From the NCBI RefSeq assembly GCF_019857225.1, contig NZ_JAFJSY010000025.1:91214-155213 (forward strand): a DNA stretch of 64,000 nt. Reading direction: 5' to 3'. Every line of letters starts with the position of its first letter. Position 1 is the stretch's first letter. Position numbers and translations under genes: made by a program. This DNA comes from Streptomyces plumbidurans. GTDB taxonomy: Bacteria; Actinomycetota; Actinomycetes; Streptomycetales; Streptomycetaceae. Below are positions 6,837 through 15,938 of this stretch, one piece after another. A model generated the notes under the pieces. The model was not told the DNA's origin. It searched no databases and saw only the letters and a program-made list of their open reading frames with translations.

Positions 6837-8096
6837 GTGCGCAACCCCTTCCGTAGCGTGCTGCGTCGTGGCGGCTCGGAGCAGCGGGCTCTGGATTCGA
6901 CGACGGTGTCGTGGCCGGTCGAGCCGCTGGCCGCGCCGGCCGCCGTCAATGAGGACGGGGCGCTGCGGCTGGGACCGGTGCTTGCGGCCGGCCGACTGCT
7001 CGCGGCGACGATCTCCTCCGTGCCGTTGTGCGTGTACCGGCAGGTGGGCGGTCAGACGCAGCAGCTGCCGACGCCGTCGCTGTTCACTCAGCCGTGCGCG
7101 CAAGGCACGCTGCACGACTGGATCTTCCGGGCCGTCACCTCGCTGGCGTACCGAGGCAACGCCATCGGTGTGGTGACGGCCCGGGACTACCTGGAGTACC
7201 CGACCGCCATTGAGTGGCTGGACCCGGCGAACGTGCTGTGCGAGGACCGGGTGCAGCTCGCCCCGCTCGGGGAGCCGGGCTCGTTCACGAACCCGAAGTG
7301 GTTCTACCTCGGGGAGCCGCTGCCGTCCGAGGACGTGGTGCACGTCCCGTGGTTCCAGCTGCCGGGCCGTGTGTTCGGGCTGTCGCCGATCGGCGCGTAC
7401 GCGGTGACGGTGAGCACGGGGCTGGCGGCGCAGAAGTTCTCCGACGACTGGTTCCGTGCCGGCGGTGTGCCACCGGGCCGGTTCCGGAACACGTCGCAGA
7501 CCGTCCCGCAGGATGACGCGAACATCATCAAGCGGCGCTTGGTGCAGGCGATCCGGTCGCACGAGCCGATCGTGTACGGCAAGGACTGGGAGTACGACCC
7601 GTTCACGATCTCGCCGAACGAGGCGCAGTTCGTGCAGACGATGCGGCTGACGGCCTCGCAGATCGCGGCCATCTACGGCATCCCGCCCGAGATGATCGGC
7701 GGCGAGACCGGCGGGTCGATGTCGTACAGCTCGCCCGAGCAACGGCAGATCGAGCTCGTGCAGTTCTCGTTGCTGCCGTGGCTGTCGCTGCTGGAGTCCC
7801 ACTTCAGCACGCTGCTGCCGCGGGGCCAGTTCGTGAAGTTCGACTCCGACGTGCTGATCCGCGCGGACCTTGCGACGCGCATCGAGGCGTACGAGAAGAA
7901 GCGGCTCATCGGCTGGGACAACATCGACGGCCTTCGCGCCCTGGAGAACGAGCCGCCGCTGCCGGACGGGGCCGGATCGGACTACACGCCGCTGCCGCTG
8001 GCCGCGGGCAAGCCGGTCGCCGTTCCGGCGATCCGGGAGCACGACGGCGGCGTGGACGACGCGCGGCTGCGCCTCATCACGAACCAGAAGGGTTAA
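6837..8096 (+). CDS. Portal protein (HK97 family)
   Basis: A 419-residue portal, with GTG 6837 after GGAGGGG. Diagnostic stretches are GRLLAATISSVPLCVY near residue 50, YRGNAIGVV about 104-112, and the stem/crown region TASQIAAIYGIPPEMIGGETGGSM around residues 272-295. Portals form the dodecameric ring at one capsid vertex through which terminase pumps DNA. It is followed after 4 bases by the prohead protease, as in HK97. Confidence 0.92.
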   Translation: MRNPFRSVLRRGGSEQRALDSTTVSWPVEPLAAPAAVNEDGALRLGPVLAAGRLLAATISSVPLCVYRQVGGQTQQLPTPSLFTQPCAQGTLHDWIFRAVTSLAYRGNAIGVVTARDYLEYPTAIEWLDPANVLCEDRVQLAPLGEPGSFTNPKWFYLGEPLPSEDVVHVPWFQLPGRVFGLSPIGAYAVTVSTGLAAQKFSDDWFRAGGVPPGRFRNTSQTVPQDDANIIKRRLVQAIRSHEPIVYGKDWEYDPFTISPNEAQFVQTMRLTASQIAAIYGIPPEMIGGETGGSMSYSSPEQRQIELVQFSLLPWLSLLESHFSTLLPRGQFVKFDSDVLIRADLATRIEAYEKKRLIGWDNIDGLRALENEPPLPDGAGSDYTPLPLAAGKPVAVPAIREHDGGVDDARLRLITNQKG

Positions 8097-8100
8097 CACC

Positions 8101-9117
8101 ATGGTTGACCGGCGCTCGCTCATCGACGCCCCCGAGCGGCGGTCCATCGCCGCGACCGACTTCGAGCTGCGGCAGGCGGGGGATTCCCTCATGCTCAGCG
8201 GCTACGCCTCCGTCTTCGACCACCCGTACGACGTCCTCGGCGGCGCACCGCGCGGCTGGACCGAGGTGGTCGACCGGCGGGCGTTCGACGTGACGCTGGC
8301 CAACAAGCCCGACGTGCACCTCCTTATCAACCACGAGGGCATGCCGCTCGCACGGACCAAGTCCGGCACCCTGCGCCTGGGAACGGACGCGCGCGGGCTG
8401 CTGGTGACCGCGGACCTCGACCGGCGTGACCCGGACGTGCAGCGCCTCGAGACGAAGATGGCCCGGGGCGACATGGACGAGATGTCGTTCGCGTTCCGCG
8501 TGAAGAACGACGCCTGGTCCGACGACGACTCCCAGCGCCGCCTCACCGAGGTGTCCCTGCACAAGGGTGACGTCAGCGTCGTCAACTTCGGCGCCAACCC
8601 CGCCACGTCCGCCGAGCTGAACATGCGCTCGGTCCTCGACTACCTCACCAGCGTGCACCCCGACGACGCGGCCGCCGAGCTGCGCGCGCTGGGACAGTCC
8701 GCGGCCGGCGACATGGTCCGCGCCGGCGAACGCCTCGCCGAGCTGCGCCGGCTGATGCCGGGCCGGGAGGCCCGCGCGCTGAGCCGCGCCGAGGCCTTCG
8801 CGGTCGTCGCCGGCGACCTGGAACTGTCGGAACGCGCCGACCAGGGCAACATCACCACGCCCAACGCGGCAGACCTGAACGCCGCGGCCCGCCAGTACGC
8901 GGCCTCCCGCGGCTGGGCGATGCCGAACGGCTCGTATCCGATACGGCCGGCGAACATGCACGGCGCCTCTGACCTGGAGGCCGCGCTGAGGGCAGTGGGC
9001 CGCGGCAGCGGATCGCACGACGCGATCCGCAAGCACATCGCCACCCGCGCCCGCGCGATCGGCCTGTCCGACCAGATCCCGTCCAACTGGAACCCGGACG
9101 GGAGCATCAGCGGCTGA
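8101..9117 (+). CDS. Prohead protease (HK97-type, peptidase U35) with C-terminal extension
   Basis: A 338-residue protein starting at ATG 8101. The serine protease core has FELR...GYASVFDHPYDVLG, the catalytic His in LINHEG (H78) and the catalytic Ser in DEMSFAF (S129), with GDVSVVNFGANP closing the domain at about 165. It matures the capsid and removes scaffold. Beyond residue 190 an extra region includes QYAASRGWAMPNGSYPI and a helical ending (AIRKHIATRARAIGLSDQIP) seen in other actinophage proteases and thought to act as scaffold or cargo. No separate scaffold gene is visible, so this extension may supply it. Confidence 0.88.
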   Translation: MVDRRSLIDAPERRSIAATDFELRQAGDSLMLSGYASVFDHPYDVLGGAPRGWTEVVDRRAFDVTLANKPDVHLLINHEGMPLARTKSGTLRLGTDARGLLVTADLDRRDPDVQRLETKMARGDMDEMSFAFRVKNDAWSDDDSQRRLTEVSLHKGDVSVVNFGANPATSAELNMRSVLDYLTSVHPDDAAAELRALGQSAAGDMVRAGERLAELRRLMPGREARALSRAEAFAVVAGDLELSERADQGNITTPNAADLNAAARQYAASRGWAMPNGSYPIRPANMHGASDLEAALRAVGRGSGSHDAIRKHIATRARAIGLSDQIPSNWNPDGSISG

Positions 9118-9259
9118 CCAGCCGCAGCACCCCCTAAAACCAACCGCGATCCGGCACGGACTCGCGGCGCTGTCGCACGCCTGGCACTGGCGCACGGCGG
9201 CTCATCACGGCCTGGCACTGGCCGCCGTCATGATCCCCACGCCAGACAGGAGACTCGTC
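9118..9259. other. Intergenic segment before the capsid gene
   Basis: A 142-base gap without a gene. It holds an inverted repeat CCGCGA...TCGCGG and a direct repeat CCTGGCACTGGC (about 9180 and 9211, 31 bases apart). The capsid ribosome-binding site AGGAG is at its right end. It could tune capsid translation. Confidence 0.35.
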
Positions 9260-10645
9260 ATGGACGAGCGTCTCAAGCGGCTCATTGCTCGTCGCGAGCA
9301 GGCCGCGAAGGACCGCGAGCAGCTGCTCGCCCAGCGCAAGGCCATCGTCGACATCGCCGAGGAGGAGGCCCGCGAGGACCTCTCCCCGGAGGAGGACACC
9401 GAGTTCCGCGGCCTGACCGAGCAGGTCAAGACCAAGGACGAGGAGATCCGCGCGTTCGACGAGCGCATCACCGAGCTGTCGGAAGAGGCCGAGCGCGAGC
9501 AGCAGGTCACCGCCGGCGCGGCAGCGGTCCGCCGGGCGCAGGCCCGCGTGCAGTCCGTCACCGAGGGCCGCACCTACGACCAGCACAGCGGCCGTTCCTA
9601 CATGCAGGACCTGATGCGGGTCCAGCTCAACATGGACGGCGACGGCACCGCGATCGAGCGGCTGCGCCGTCACGCCCAGGAGGTCGAGACCGACAAGGAG
9701 TACCGCGACCTCACCCGCACCGACGGTGCCGGCGGCTACTTCGTGCCGCCGCTGTGGCTCATGTCGCAGTACGTCGAGCTCGCCCGCGCGGGCCGCGCGT
9801 ACGCGAACCTGTGCAACGGTGAGGCGCTGCCGCCGGGCACGGACAGCATCAACATCCCGAAGCTGGCCACCGGCACCGCGACCGGCATCCAGACCGCGGA
9901 CAACGGCAGCGTGCAGGAGACCGACCTCACGGACACCTCCGTGACCGCCCCGGTGCGCACCATCGCCGGTCAGCAGGACGTCGCGATCCAGCTCCTGGAC
10001 CAGTCGCCGATCAGCTTCGACCAGGTCATCTTCCGTGACCTGGTGGCGGACTACGCGACCAAGCTGGACCTGCAGGTCATCTCCGGCTCGGGCAGCTCCG
10101 GTCAGGTGACCGGTGTCCGCAACACGTCGAACATCGTCACCATCTCGGCGGGCACGGCCACCGTGTCTGCGATCTACAGCAAGATCGCGGACGCGGTGCA
10201 GCGGGTCCACACCTCCCGCTTCATGCCGCCGACCGTCATCGTGATGCACCCGCGCCGCTGGGCGTGGTTCCTCGCCGCGGTCGACTCGCAGGGCCGGCCC
10301 CTGGTGGTGCCGGACGCGGGCAACCCGATGAACGCGGTCGCCACCCTCGGCGCGGTCGGCTCGCAGCAGGTCGTCGGGCAGATGCACGGCCTGCCGGTCG
10401 TGACGGACCCGTCCATCCCGACCACGCTGGGCACGTCCACCACCGAGGACGTCATCCACGTGCTGCGCGCCTCGGACCTGCTGCTGTTCGAGTCGGGGAT
10501 CCGTACGCGGGTGCTGCCGGACGTCGGCTCCGGCAACCTCACCGTCCGTCTCCAGGTGTACGGCTACCTGGCCTTCACGGCGGGCCGCTACCCGCAGTCC
10601 GTCGTCGAGATCGGCGGTGCGGGCCTGGTCGCACCGTCGTTCTGA
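9260..10645 (+). CDS. Major capsid protein (HK97 fold)
   Basis: A 461-residue protein. The first ~100 residues are a charged coiled-coil delta/scaffold domain (MDERLKRLIARREQAAKD and following), expected to be removed by the protease. The mature shell follows: TDGAGGYFVPPLW near residue 155, FDQVIFRDLVADYATKLD about 255-272, and MHPRRWAWFLAAVDSQGRPL around 330. The fold and size match HK97-type capsids of actinophages. ATG 9260 follows AGGAG by 7 bases. It should be the most abundant late product. Confidence 0.92.
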   Translation: MDERLKRLIARREQAAKDREQLLAQRKAIVDIAEEEAREDLSPEEDTEFRGLTEQVKTKDEEIRAFDERITELSEEAEREQQVTAGAAAVRRAQARVQSVTEGRTYDQHSGRSYMQDLMRVQLNMDGDGTAIERLRRHAQEVETDKEYRDLTRTDGAGGYFVPPLWLMSQYVELARAGRAYANLCNGEALPPGTDSINIPKLATGTATGIQTADNGSVQETDLTDTSVTAPVRTIAGQQDVAIQLLDQSPISFDQVIFRDLVADYATKLDLQVISGSGSSGQVTGVRNTSNIVTISAGTATVSAIYSKIADAVQRVHTSRFMPPTVIVMHPRRWAWFLAAVDSQGRPLVVPDAGNPMNAVATLGAVGSQQVVGQMHGLPVVTDPSIPTTLGTSTTEDVIHVLRASDLLLFESGIRTRVLPDVGSGNLTVRLQVYGYLAFTAGRYPQSVVEIGGAGLVAPSF

Positions 10646-10672
10646 CAGGCCGAGCAGAAAAGGGCAGCCGTC

Positions 10673-11401
10673 ATGCGCGTCATCGTGGCGGCTGCCGGAA
10701 GCCAGAAGAAGTGGGGCGGACACCTCGGCGTCCGCTCCCACTTCGCTCCCGTACGCAGCGTCCTGGAGGGCGACGAGCCCGCCGTGCCGCTGCTGGAGCG
10801 GACGCTGACGCAACTGGCCGCCTACACGAGCGATGTGTGGCTGACCGTGCCGGCCGACGAGCCCGGCCCGTACGAGGCGCTGGCCGCCGCGCACGGGGCG
10901 CGCACCCACCAGGCGGACGCGGCAGCCCGCAACGAGTTCGAGTCGTCCCGGCCGGTGTGGCGGCCGGACACCGTCAACGTGCTGCTGCTCGGGGACGTGT
11001 GGTTCACCGACCGTGCCCTGGACACGATCCTCACCGCGGCGGCCGTCACCAGCACTGATGACGACGGGTTCCGGTTCTTCGGCCGGGAGCACGCCTCAAC
11101 CGTGACCGGCACGCCCTGGGGTGAGATCTTCGCGAACTCCTGGCGCGGCCGGAACAACGACCGCATGTCCGCGCTCACCGACGCCACACGCCGCGAGCAG
11201 GACGCGGGCCGGGCCGATCCGACGAAACACGGCTGGACGATCCTGCGCATGCTCCAGGGCACCCCGCTACGCCAGCACGAGGTCCGGCCGCCCTGGTGGG
11301 TCGAGATCGACGACGCCACCGACGACCTGGACTTCCCCGACGACTACCGCCGCCACCCTGCCACCCGCGGCCTGACCCCTGGAGGCACCGCGTGCGCGTG
11401 A
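10673..11401 (+). CDS. Nucleotidyltransferase-like protein (GT-A/NTP-transferase fold)
   Basis: A 242-residue protein. The opening MRVIVAAAGSQKKWGGHLG resembles the nucleotide-binding loop of NTP transferases (AAGxxxRxG), although the loop is Gln/Lys-rich and may be altered. VNVLLLGDVWFTD near residue 103 supplies the metal-binding Asp expected after the fourth strand. Later motifs (TPWGEIFANSWRGRNNDRM, PPWWVEIDDATDDLDF) suit a nucleotide-sugar enzyme or a glycosyltransferase of GT-A type. It overlaps the next gene by 10 bases, so the two are made together. Its position inside the head operon suggests action on virion proteins (inference). Confidence 0.65.
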   Translation: MRVIVAAAGSQKKWGGHLGVRSHFAPVRSVLEGDEPAVPLLERTLTQLAAYTSDVWLTVPADEPGPYEALAAAHGARTHQADAAARNEFESSRPVWRPDTVNVLLLGDVWFTDRALDTILTAAAVTSTDDDGFRFFGREHASTVTGTPWGEIFANSWRGRNNDRMSALTDATRREQDAGRADPTKHGWTILRMLQGTPLRQHEVRPPWWVEIDDATDDLDFPDDYRRHPATRGLTPGGTACA

Positions 11402-12081
11402 TCGGCCTGCTGTCCTGGTACGAGGAATCGCCCGCGTGGCTCGCCCAGTGCGTCGCCTCCGCAGCGAAGATCTGCGACCACCTGATCGCGGTCGACGGGC
11501 CGTACGCCCTGTTCCCCGGCGCCACCCGCAAGGCCGCCTCGGGCAGCGAGCAGGCGGACATCATCGCCCACACCGCGGCAGGTGCCGGAATGGGCTGCAC
11601 CATCCACACGCCGCGGCAACCGTGGTGGGGCAACGAGGTCGACAAGCGGGACTTCATGTTCCGCCTCGGCATGACGTTCGCCGAGGCCGGTCGCGACTGG
11701 TTCCTGCGCATCGACGCCGACGAGACCCTTGTCGACGTCCCCGCAGACGTCCGTAAGCAGCTCGCCGACACCGATCTGGACGTCGCCGAGGTCCGGCTCT
11801 GCGAGCGAGGCGAACGCGATACGCAGACGCCGCTGCGGGTGCTGTTCAGGGCGCTGCCCGGCATCGGCATCCAGCAGGCCCACTACGTGGTCACCGCCCC
11901 GGGCGAGAACCGTGTCAAGGTCCTGGCCGGCAATCAGACCGTGCACCGCCTGGAGCCGGCCGAAGCTCTCTGGGACGTGCGGCTCGAGCACCAGACCAAA
12001 CAGCGCACCGCCGAGCGCAAGGCGCTCAAGGCCGAGTACTACGCGATGCTTCCCGACATTGAGCAGGTGAAGGAACTATGA
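11392..12081 (+). CDS. Glycosyltransferase family 2-like protein
   Basis: A 229-residue protein from GTG 11392, with GGAGG 6 bases upstream. The N-terminus VRVIGLLSWYEESPAWLAQ and the IAVDGPYALFPG turn are typical of GT2-like enzymes. D108-A-D110-E111 in RIDADE is a good candidate for the DxD metal/nucleotide-sugar site. It lacks membrane segments, so it is probably cytoplasmic. Together with the overlapping nucleotidyltransferase-like gene it forms an enzymatic pair inside the head module, consistent with glycosylation of capsid or fibre proteins as known for some actinophages; the target is not shown. Confidence 0.75.
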   Translation: MRVIGLLSWYEESPAWLAQCVASAAKICDHLIAVDGPYALFPGATRKAASGSEQADIIAHTAAGAGMGCTIHTPRQPWWGNEVDKRDFMFRLGMTFAEAGRDWFLRIDADETLVDVPADVRKQLADTDLDVAEVRLCERGERDTQTPLRVLFRALPGIGIQQAHYVVTAPGENRVKVLAGNQTVHRLEPAEALWDVRLEHQTKQRTAERKALKAEYYAMLPDIEQVKEL

Positions 12082-12353
12082 GGAATATCCACGCGGACTA
12101 CAAGGCCGCCTACATCGCCGAATACCAGGGATACAAGACGGCCGGACGCGAGGAAGACGCGGCCGTCGTGGCTCAGATCCTGCGCGACAGCTACGGCCAC
12201 GAGGTGGAGCCGGAGCAGGAGCGCGCCGACGCCGACCGGCCCGCGGAGAACACGGCGCAGCCGCCGGCACCGGCCAGGGGCACGGCAGCCGCCAAGAAGG
12301 CCCCGGCGAAGAAGGCCGCGGCCCCGGCCAAGCCGCAGACCGACAGCAAGTAG
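12078..12353 (+). CDS. Small Lys/Ala-rich head-module protein
   Basis: A 91-residue protein, ATGA-coupled to the glycosyltransferase. Residues 1-45 form a helical domain (DYKAAYIAEYQGYKTAGRE), and the rest is a low-complexity acidic then Lys/Ala/Pro-rich tail (AAAKKAPAKKAAAPAK) like histone-type or capsid-associated tails. Such small proteins between capsid and connector genes are frequent in actinophages and function is usually unassigned. Confidence 0.65.
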   Translation: MRNIHADYKAAYIAEYQGYKTAGREEDAAVVAQILRDSYGHEVEPEQERADADRPAENTAQPPAPARGTAAAKKAPAKKAAAPAKPQTDSK

Positions 12354-12383
12354 CCGCGCGGTACTCACGGATCGGAGGGCGAC

Positions 12384-14621
12384 GTGTCGCTGCCTGCTGG
12401 CGTCACCGGTGTGACGGTGTCCTCCGACAAGCCGCTGTGCCTGCCCGACGGCACCCCCTACGAAGGATCGATCTTCTTCGACGGGCCGGACCTCGTCACC
12501 ATCGCCGGGCAGGACGTCGTACTCGGCGGCTCCGCCGAAGCCGTCTTGGAGGACGGCGAGTACTCGATCATCCTGGCCCCGAACGACATCACAGGCATGT
12601 CGCCGACGGGCTGGGCGTACAAGGTGCGCGGCCAGTTCAGCAACGCACCCGGCTGGGTCCGCTACATCACCCTGTCGAAGAACGACACGTCGGTGTCCCT
12701 CGCCGAGGTCCTCGTGCCCGACCCGGACACCGGTGAGTTCACGGTCGTCGCCCCCGCGTCGACGTTCCTCGCCAAGGCGCAGAACCTGGCCGACGTGCCC
12801 GACAAGGCCGCGGCGCGCGAGCACCTGGAGCTCGGCGGGGCGGCGCTGCTCGACGTCGGCACCGACGAGGACACGGTCGCGGCCGGCGACGACCCGCGGT
12901 TCGGTGAGGTCAACGGGGTCACGGTGTCGGGTACGCCGGCGGCCGGACAGGTCCTGACCGCCACCGGCACCACTGCCGCGGAGTGGGCGGCCGCGTCCGG
13001 CAGCAGCCCCGAATGGGTCTTCGACATCACGGACCCGGCGTACGGGGCGGTCGGGGACGCGGTCGTCGTCAGCGACGGCGCGGTGACCGGCGGCGTGGCT
13101 ACCCTGACCTGCGCCACCTCCGCTCCGTTCCACAGCGGCCTCGTCGGCAAGTCGGTCCTGATCCAGGGGGCCGGTGCGGACGGTGTGACCGCGTTCGCCA
13201 CGACCTTCGCGAGCTTCAGCAGCAGCAGCGCGATGGGGCTGACGGACACGCCGCCGACCAGCATCACCGATGCCGTGGTCGTGTTCGGCACGAACAACTA
13301 CGACGCCGTACGGGCCGCCACGCAGGCCGCCGAGGACTACCTCGCCGCCGGCCACGCCTACGCGCAGGTGTTCACCCCGCCCGGCGGGTACGTCATCGAC
13401 GGGCCGCTGGACACCAGCAAGAGCGGCAACGGGCAAGTCCCCCTCGACGTCTACGCCACGACCGGCGTGAAGAAGATCCCGCACTTCAAGGGCGCCGGGT
13501 CCGGGGCAGGCGTACGGCACTGGGAGCAGCTCGTTCCGCAGATCGCCGGATCGTGCTGGATCAGCTTCGGGTTCTACGCCTCGACGTCGGCGCAGACCAG
13601 CGACCTGAACGCGAACGGCAACCCGGGCATCATCAGCGGCCCCAACGAGGGCAGCAGCAACGGGCTTGCGTACGGCGCGAGCGGCCGCTTCAGCAACATC
13701 ATGCCGGTCCTCGAGGACATGGCCTTCCTCGTTCCGCACTGCCGCTTCGGCATCACCTGGGGCGCGGCGAACTTCTTCGGCTGCGCGAACGCCCACGTCC
13801 GCAACGTCAGCGTGTCCTCGCTGGGCGTGGTCCCCAGCGCGACCGACTACACGTCGCCGGGAGTGTTCGCGACAGGCCTGTCCATCGGCATCCTCATGCC
13901 GGCGCCCGGCAACAACGACCTGTCCATTGTGGACAACCTGTCGATCCAGGGCGGCTTCACCTACGGGATCTTCTTCAGCGAGCACACGCTCGTCACCCGG
14001 ATCATGGTCCTGTACTGCTGGGCGGCCCTGTGCCTGGTGGGCACGTACGCCGGATCCAACGGTGCGGCGCATTCGATGCGGGTGCTGTCGGCGTCCGTTG
14101 AGTCGTGCACGCACGAGGTGTACATCGTGGGCGCCGGGTCAGGCGGCGTCGGCCCGATCGTCGACATCGAGTTGTCGACCGAGTCCAGCACCCCGAACAT
14201 CGACGGCAACTCGGTCGGCGCGCTGATGGCCGCCGTCGGGCTGCTGCGGCTGACCGGCCTGTTCACCCCGGCCGGAGTCAGCACCGCCCACCCGACCGGC
14301 ATCGAGGTCATCGACGGGCAGTCGCCGCGGGCGATCCGCCGCGTGAGCGCGGACTTCACGGCGCGGCCCATCGACCGGACCCTGCTGTGCGACACCACCT
14401 CGGCGGGCATCACCGGCACGCTGCCGGACGCCGACGTCAACCCGGTGCAGTACACGCTCCGCAACGTGGGCGTGAACACGCTCACCGTCGCCACGACGAG
14501 CTCGCAGCCGATCCACCTCGGCGACGGGACCAGCGCCACCAGCACGACGCTCGCCAACGGTGAAGCCCTCACCGTCGAGGCGGCCTACGACGGCACGACA
14601 TGGGGCTGGTATGCGATCTGA
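12384..14621 (+). CDS. Putative spike/fibre protein with beta-helix domain
   Basis: A 745-residue structural protein from GTG 12384 after GGAGGG. Residues 1-130 form a beta-rich attachment domain. AQNLADVPDKAAAREHLELG (about 133-152) is a linker found in phage fibres. The region 210-330, with NYDAVRAATQAAEDYLAAG and VFTPPGGYVIDGPL, begins a pectate-lyase-like right-handed beta-helix that runs on through repeated short strands (residues 330-640). A beta-sandwich-like end (RPIDRTLLCDTTS onward) may trimerise. Such proteins bind or cut host surface glycans. Its place between head and connector genes rather than after the tape measure is unusual. Confidence 0.75.
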   Translation: MSLPAGVTGVTVSSDKPLCLPDGTPYEGSIFFDGPDLVTIAGQDVVLGGSAEAVLEDGEYSIILAPNDITGMSPTGWAYKVRGQFSNAPGWVRYITLSKNDTSVSLAEVLVPDPDTGEFTVVAPASTFLAKAQNLADVPDKAAAREHLELGGAALLDVGTDEDTVAAGDDPRFGEVNGVTVSGTPAAGQVLTATGTTAAEWAAASGSSPEWVFDITDPAYGAVGDAVVVSDGAVTGGVATLTCATSAPFHSGLVGKSVLIQGAGADGVTAFATTFASFSSSSAMGLTDTPPTSITDAVVVFGTNNYDAVRAATQAAEDYLAAGHAYAQVFTPPGGYVIDGPLDTSKSGNGQVPLDVYATTGVKKIPHFKGAGSGAGVRHWEQLVPQIAGSCWISFGFYASTSAQTSDLNANGNPGIISGPNEGSSNGLAYGASGRFSNIMPVLEDMAFLVPHCRFGITWGAANFFGCANAHVRNVSVSSLGVVPSATDYTSPGVFATGLSIGILMPAPGNNDLSIVDNLSIQGGFTYGIFFSEHTLVTRIMVLYCWAALCLVGTYAGSNGAAHSMRVLSASVESCTHEVYIVGAGSGGVGPIVDIELSTESSTPNIDGNSVGALMAAVGLLRLTGLFTPAGVSTAHPTGIEVIDGQSPRAIRRVSADFTARPIDRTLLCDTTSAGITGTLPDADVNPVQYTLRNVGVNTLTVATTSSQPIHLGDGTSATSTTLANGEALTVEAAYDGTTWGWYAI

Positions 14622-14633
14622 GAGGCGGCCCGC

Positions 14634-15179
14634 GTGGCGATCGTGAACCTGACGGACGCGAAGAAGCAGCTCAACATCGACGTCTCCGACACGGACGACG
14701 ACCTCGAGCTCCAGCTGTACATCGACGCGCTGCACGTGCCGATCGAGCGGGAGCTCGGCCGGATCGTCGAGCAGCGCACCTTCGTCGACGAGTTCGACCT
14801 CGCGTCCGGCACGACACAGGTCCTGCTGCGGTCGGTGCCGGTCGCCTCGCTGACGAGCATCGCCGCCGTGGACGGCTCGACCAGCTGGTCCGTCGACCCC
14901 GCAGTGATGCACCTGAACGGCGCCTCCGGCAGCGTCACCGTCCTGTCCGGCGCCCCGTTCACCGGTCTCGTCACCTTCACCTACGTGGCCGGGCCCGCGG
15001 TGGCGGCCGCCAACGAACGGCTCGCCGCGCTGATCATCCTTCAGCACCTGTGGGAGACGCAGCGCGGCCGCATGGGCGCGGTCCCGGGCGGCGGAGGCGA
15101 GTTCATGATGCCCGCCGGCTACCTGATCCCGAACCGGGCCGCCGAGCTGCTCGGCACCCAGCTTCCCGGGATCGCCTGA
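14634..15179 (+). CDS. Head-tail connector protein (gp6-like)
   Basis: A 181-residue protein starting at GTG 14634. The opening NLTDAKKQLNIDVSDTDDDLELQLYIDAL is the signature of HK97 gp6-type adaptors. LAALIILQHLWETQRGR near residue 133 is the conserved closing helix. The ring it forms sits under the portal. It shares one base with the next start (TGATG). Confidence 0.85.
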   Translation: MAIVNLTDAKKQLNIDVSDTDDDLELQLYIDALHVPIERELGRIVEQRTFVDEFDLASGTTQVLLRSVPVASLTSIAAVDGSTSWSVDPAVMHLNGASGSVTVLSGAPFTGLVTFTYVAGPAVAAANERLAALIILQHLWETQRGRMGAVPGGGGEFMMPAGYLIPNRAAELLGTQLPGIA

Positions 15180-15643
15180 TGACGAGGTCCTCGCGTGTTC
15201 CGGCGCTCATCGACAGCTTCCTCGAGCGCCTCCAGGCGGCCGACGGCCTTGCTGGTGTGCAGGTCGTCGACGGGCCCCTCGTCTCCGATTCCGCGAAGAG
15301 CGAGTGGGTGTTCGTCGGCTACGACGGAGACCCCGAGGGCGACTTCACGACCAGCCAGACCACCCAGCAGTGGGCGGGCCTGGGCGCGAAGGCGAAGAAC
15401 GAGGACATCATCCTGACCGGAGCGGTCCTCGTGCGGCAGGGCTCGACGAAGGTCAAGCCGTGCCGAGACCGGACCTTCGCCATCTTCGCCGAGGTCGAGG
15501 CCGTCGTCCGCGCGGACCCGGCGCTCGGTCTGGGCACGCCGACCGTGTGCTCGGTGGCGGAACACACCTTCCACACCGAGCAGACCGCGACCGGCATTCA
15601 AGGCCGTCTGCCGTTCACTTTGACCTGCTCGACACGCATCTGA
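15179..15643 (+). CDS. Tail terminator / tail completion protein
   Basis: A 154-residue protein; ATG 15179 overlaps the preceding stop. RSSRVPALIDSFLERLQAADGL, then VVDGPLVSDSAKSEWVFVGYDGDPE and TFAIFAEVEAVVRADPALG, match the minor head-tail joining or tail-terminator proteins found just before the tail tube in actinophages. It caps the tail tube and joins it to the head. The assignment rests on order and resemblance, not a diagnostic active site. Confidence 0.75.
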   Translation: MTRSSRVPALIDSFLERLQAADGLAGVQVVDGPLVSDSAKSEWVFVGYDGDPEGDFTTSQTTQQWAGLGAKAKNEDIILTGAVLVRQGSTKVKPCRDRTFAIFAEVEAVVRADPALGLGTPTVCSVAEHTFHTEQTATGIQGRLPFTLTCSTRI

Positions 15644-15665
15644 CCCTGAGCCAAGGAGAGAGCCG

Positions 15666-15938
15666 ATGGGCGCCGTACGCCTGCGCAACCTCGGGGAGGC
15701 CGTGCACCTGTACGCGCCCCCGTCCAGCCCCAACAGCCTGCCCGTCGAACAGGGGCAGGTCATCACCGTCGCCGGACCGCTCGAGGAGACCGACGACGCG
15801 TGGATCTGCGGTGAGGGCGACGCCCGCCGCGCATTCCCGAAGTCTCAGTGGGGTGTCGAGGACACGCCCGCGAAGACGTCCCGCAAGCCCGTGAAGGCCG
15901 CCGAGGGGGCCGTTGAGGAGAAGGGTGGCGAAGTCTGA
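15666..15938 (+). CDS. Small tail-module protein
   Basis: A 90-residue protein after AGGAGAG. The first 65 residues are a compact beta domain (LRNLGEAVHLYAPP, QVITVAGPLEETDDAWICG), and the tail is Lys/Glu-rich. It is coupled to the tail-tube gene by TGATG. Similar small proteins lie before the tail tube in other actinophages; possible tail-tube assembly factor, not established. Confidence 0.65.
   Translation: MGAVRLRNLGEAVHLYAPPSSPNSLPVEQGQVITVAGPLEETDDAWICGEGDARRAFPKSQWGVEDTPAKTSRKPVKAAEGAVEEKGGEV

Noticed and set aside
9134..11092. 652-codon minus-strand frame opposite capsid and the nucleotidyltransferase-like gene
   Set aside because: No domain or ribosome-binding support; both plus-strand genes have strong motifs.
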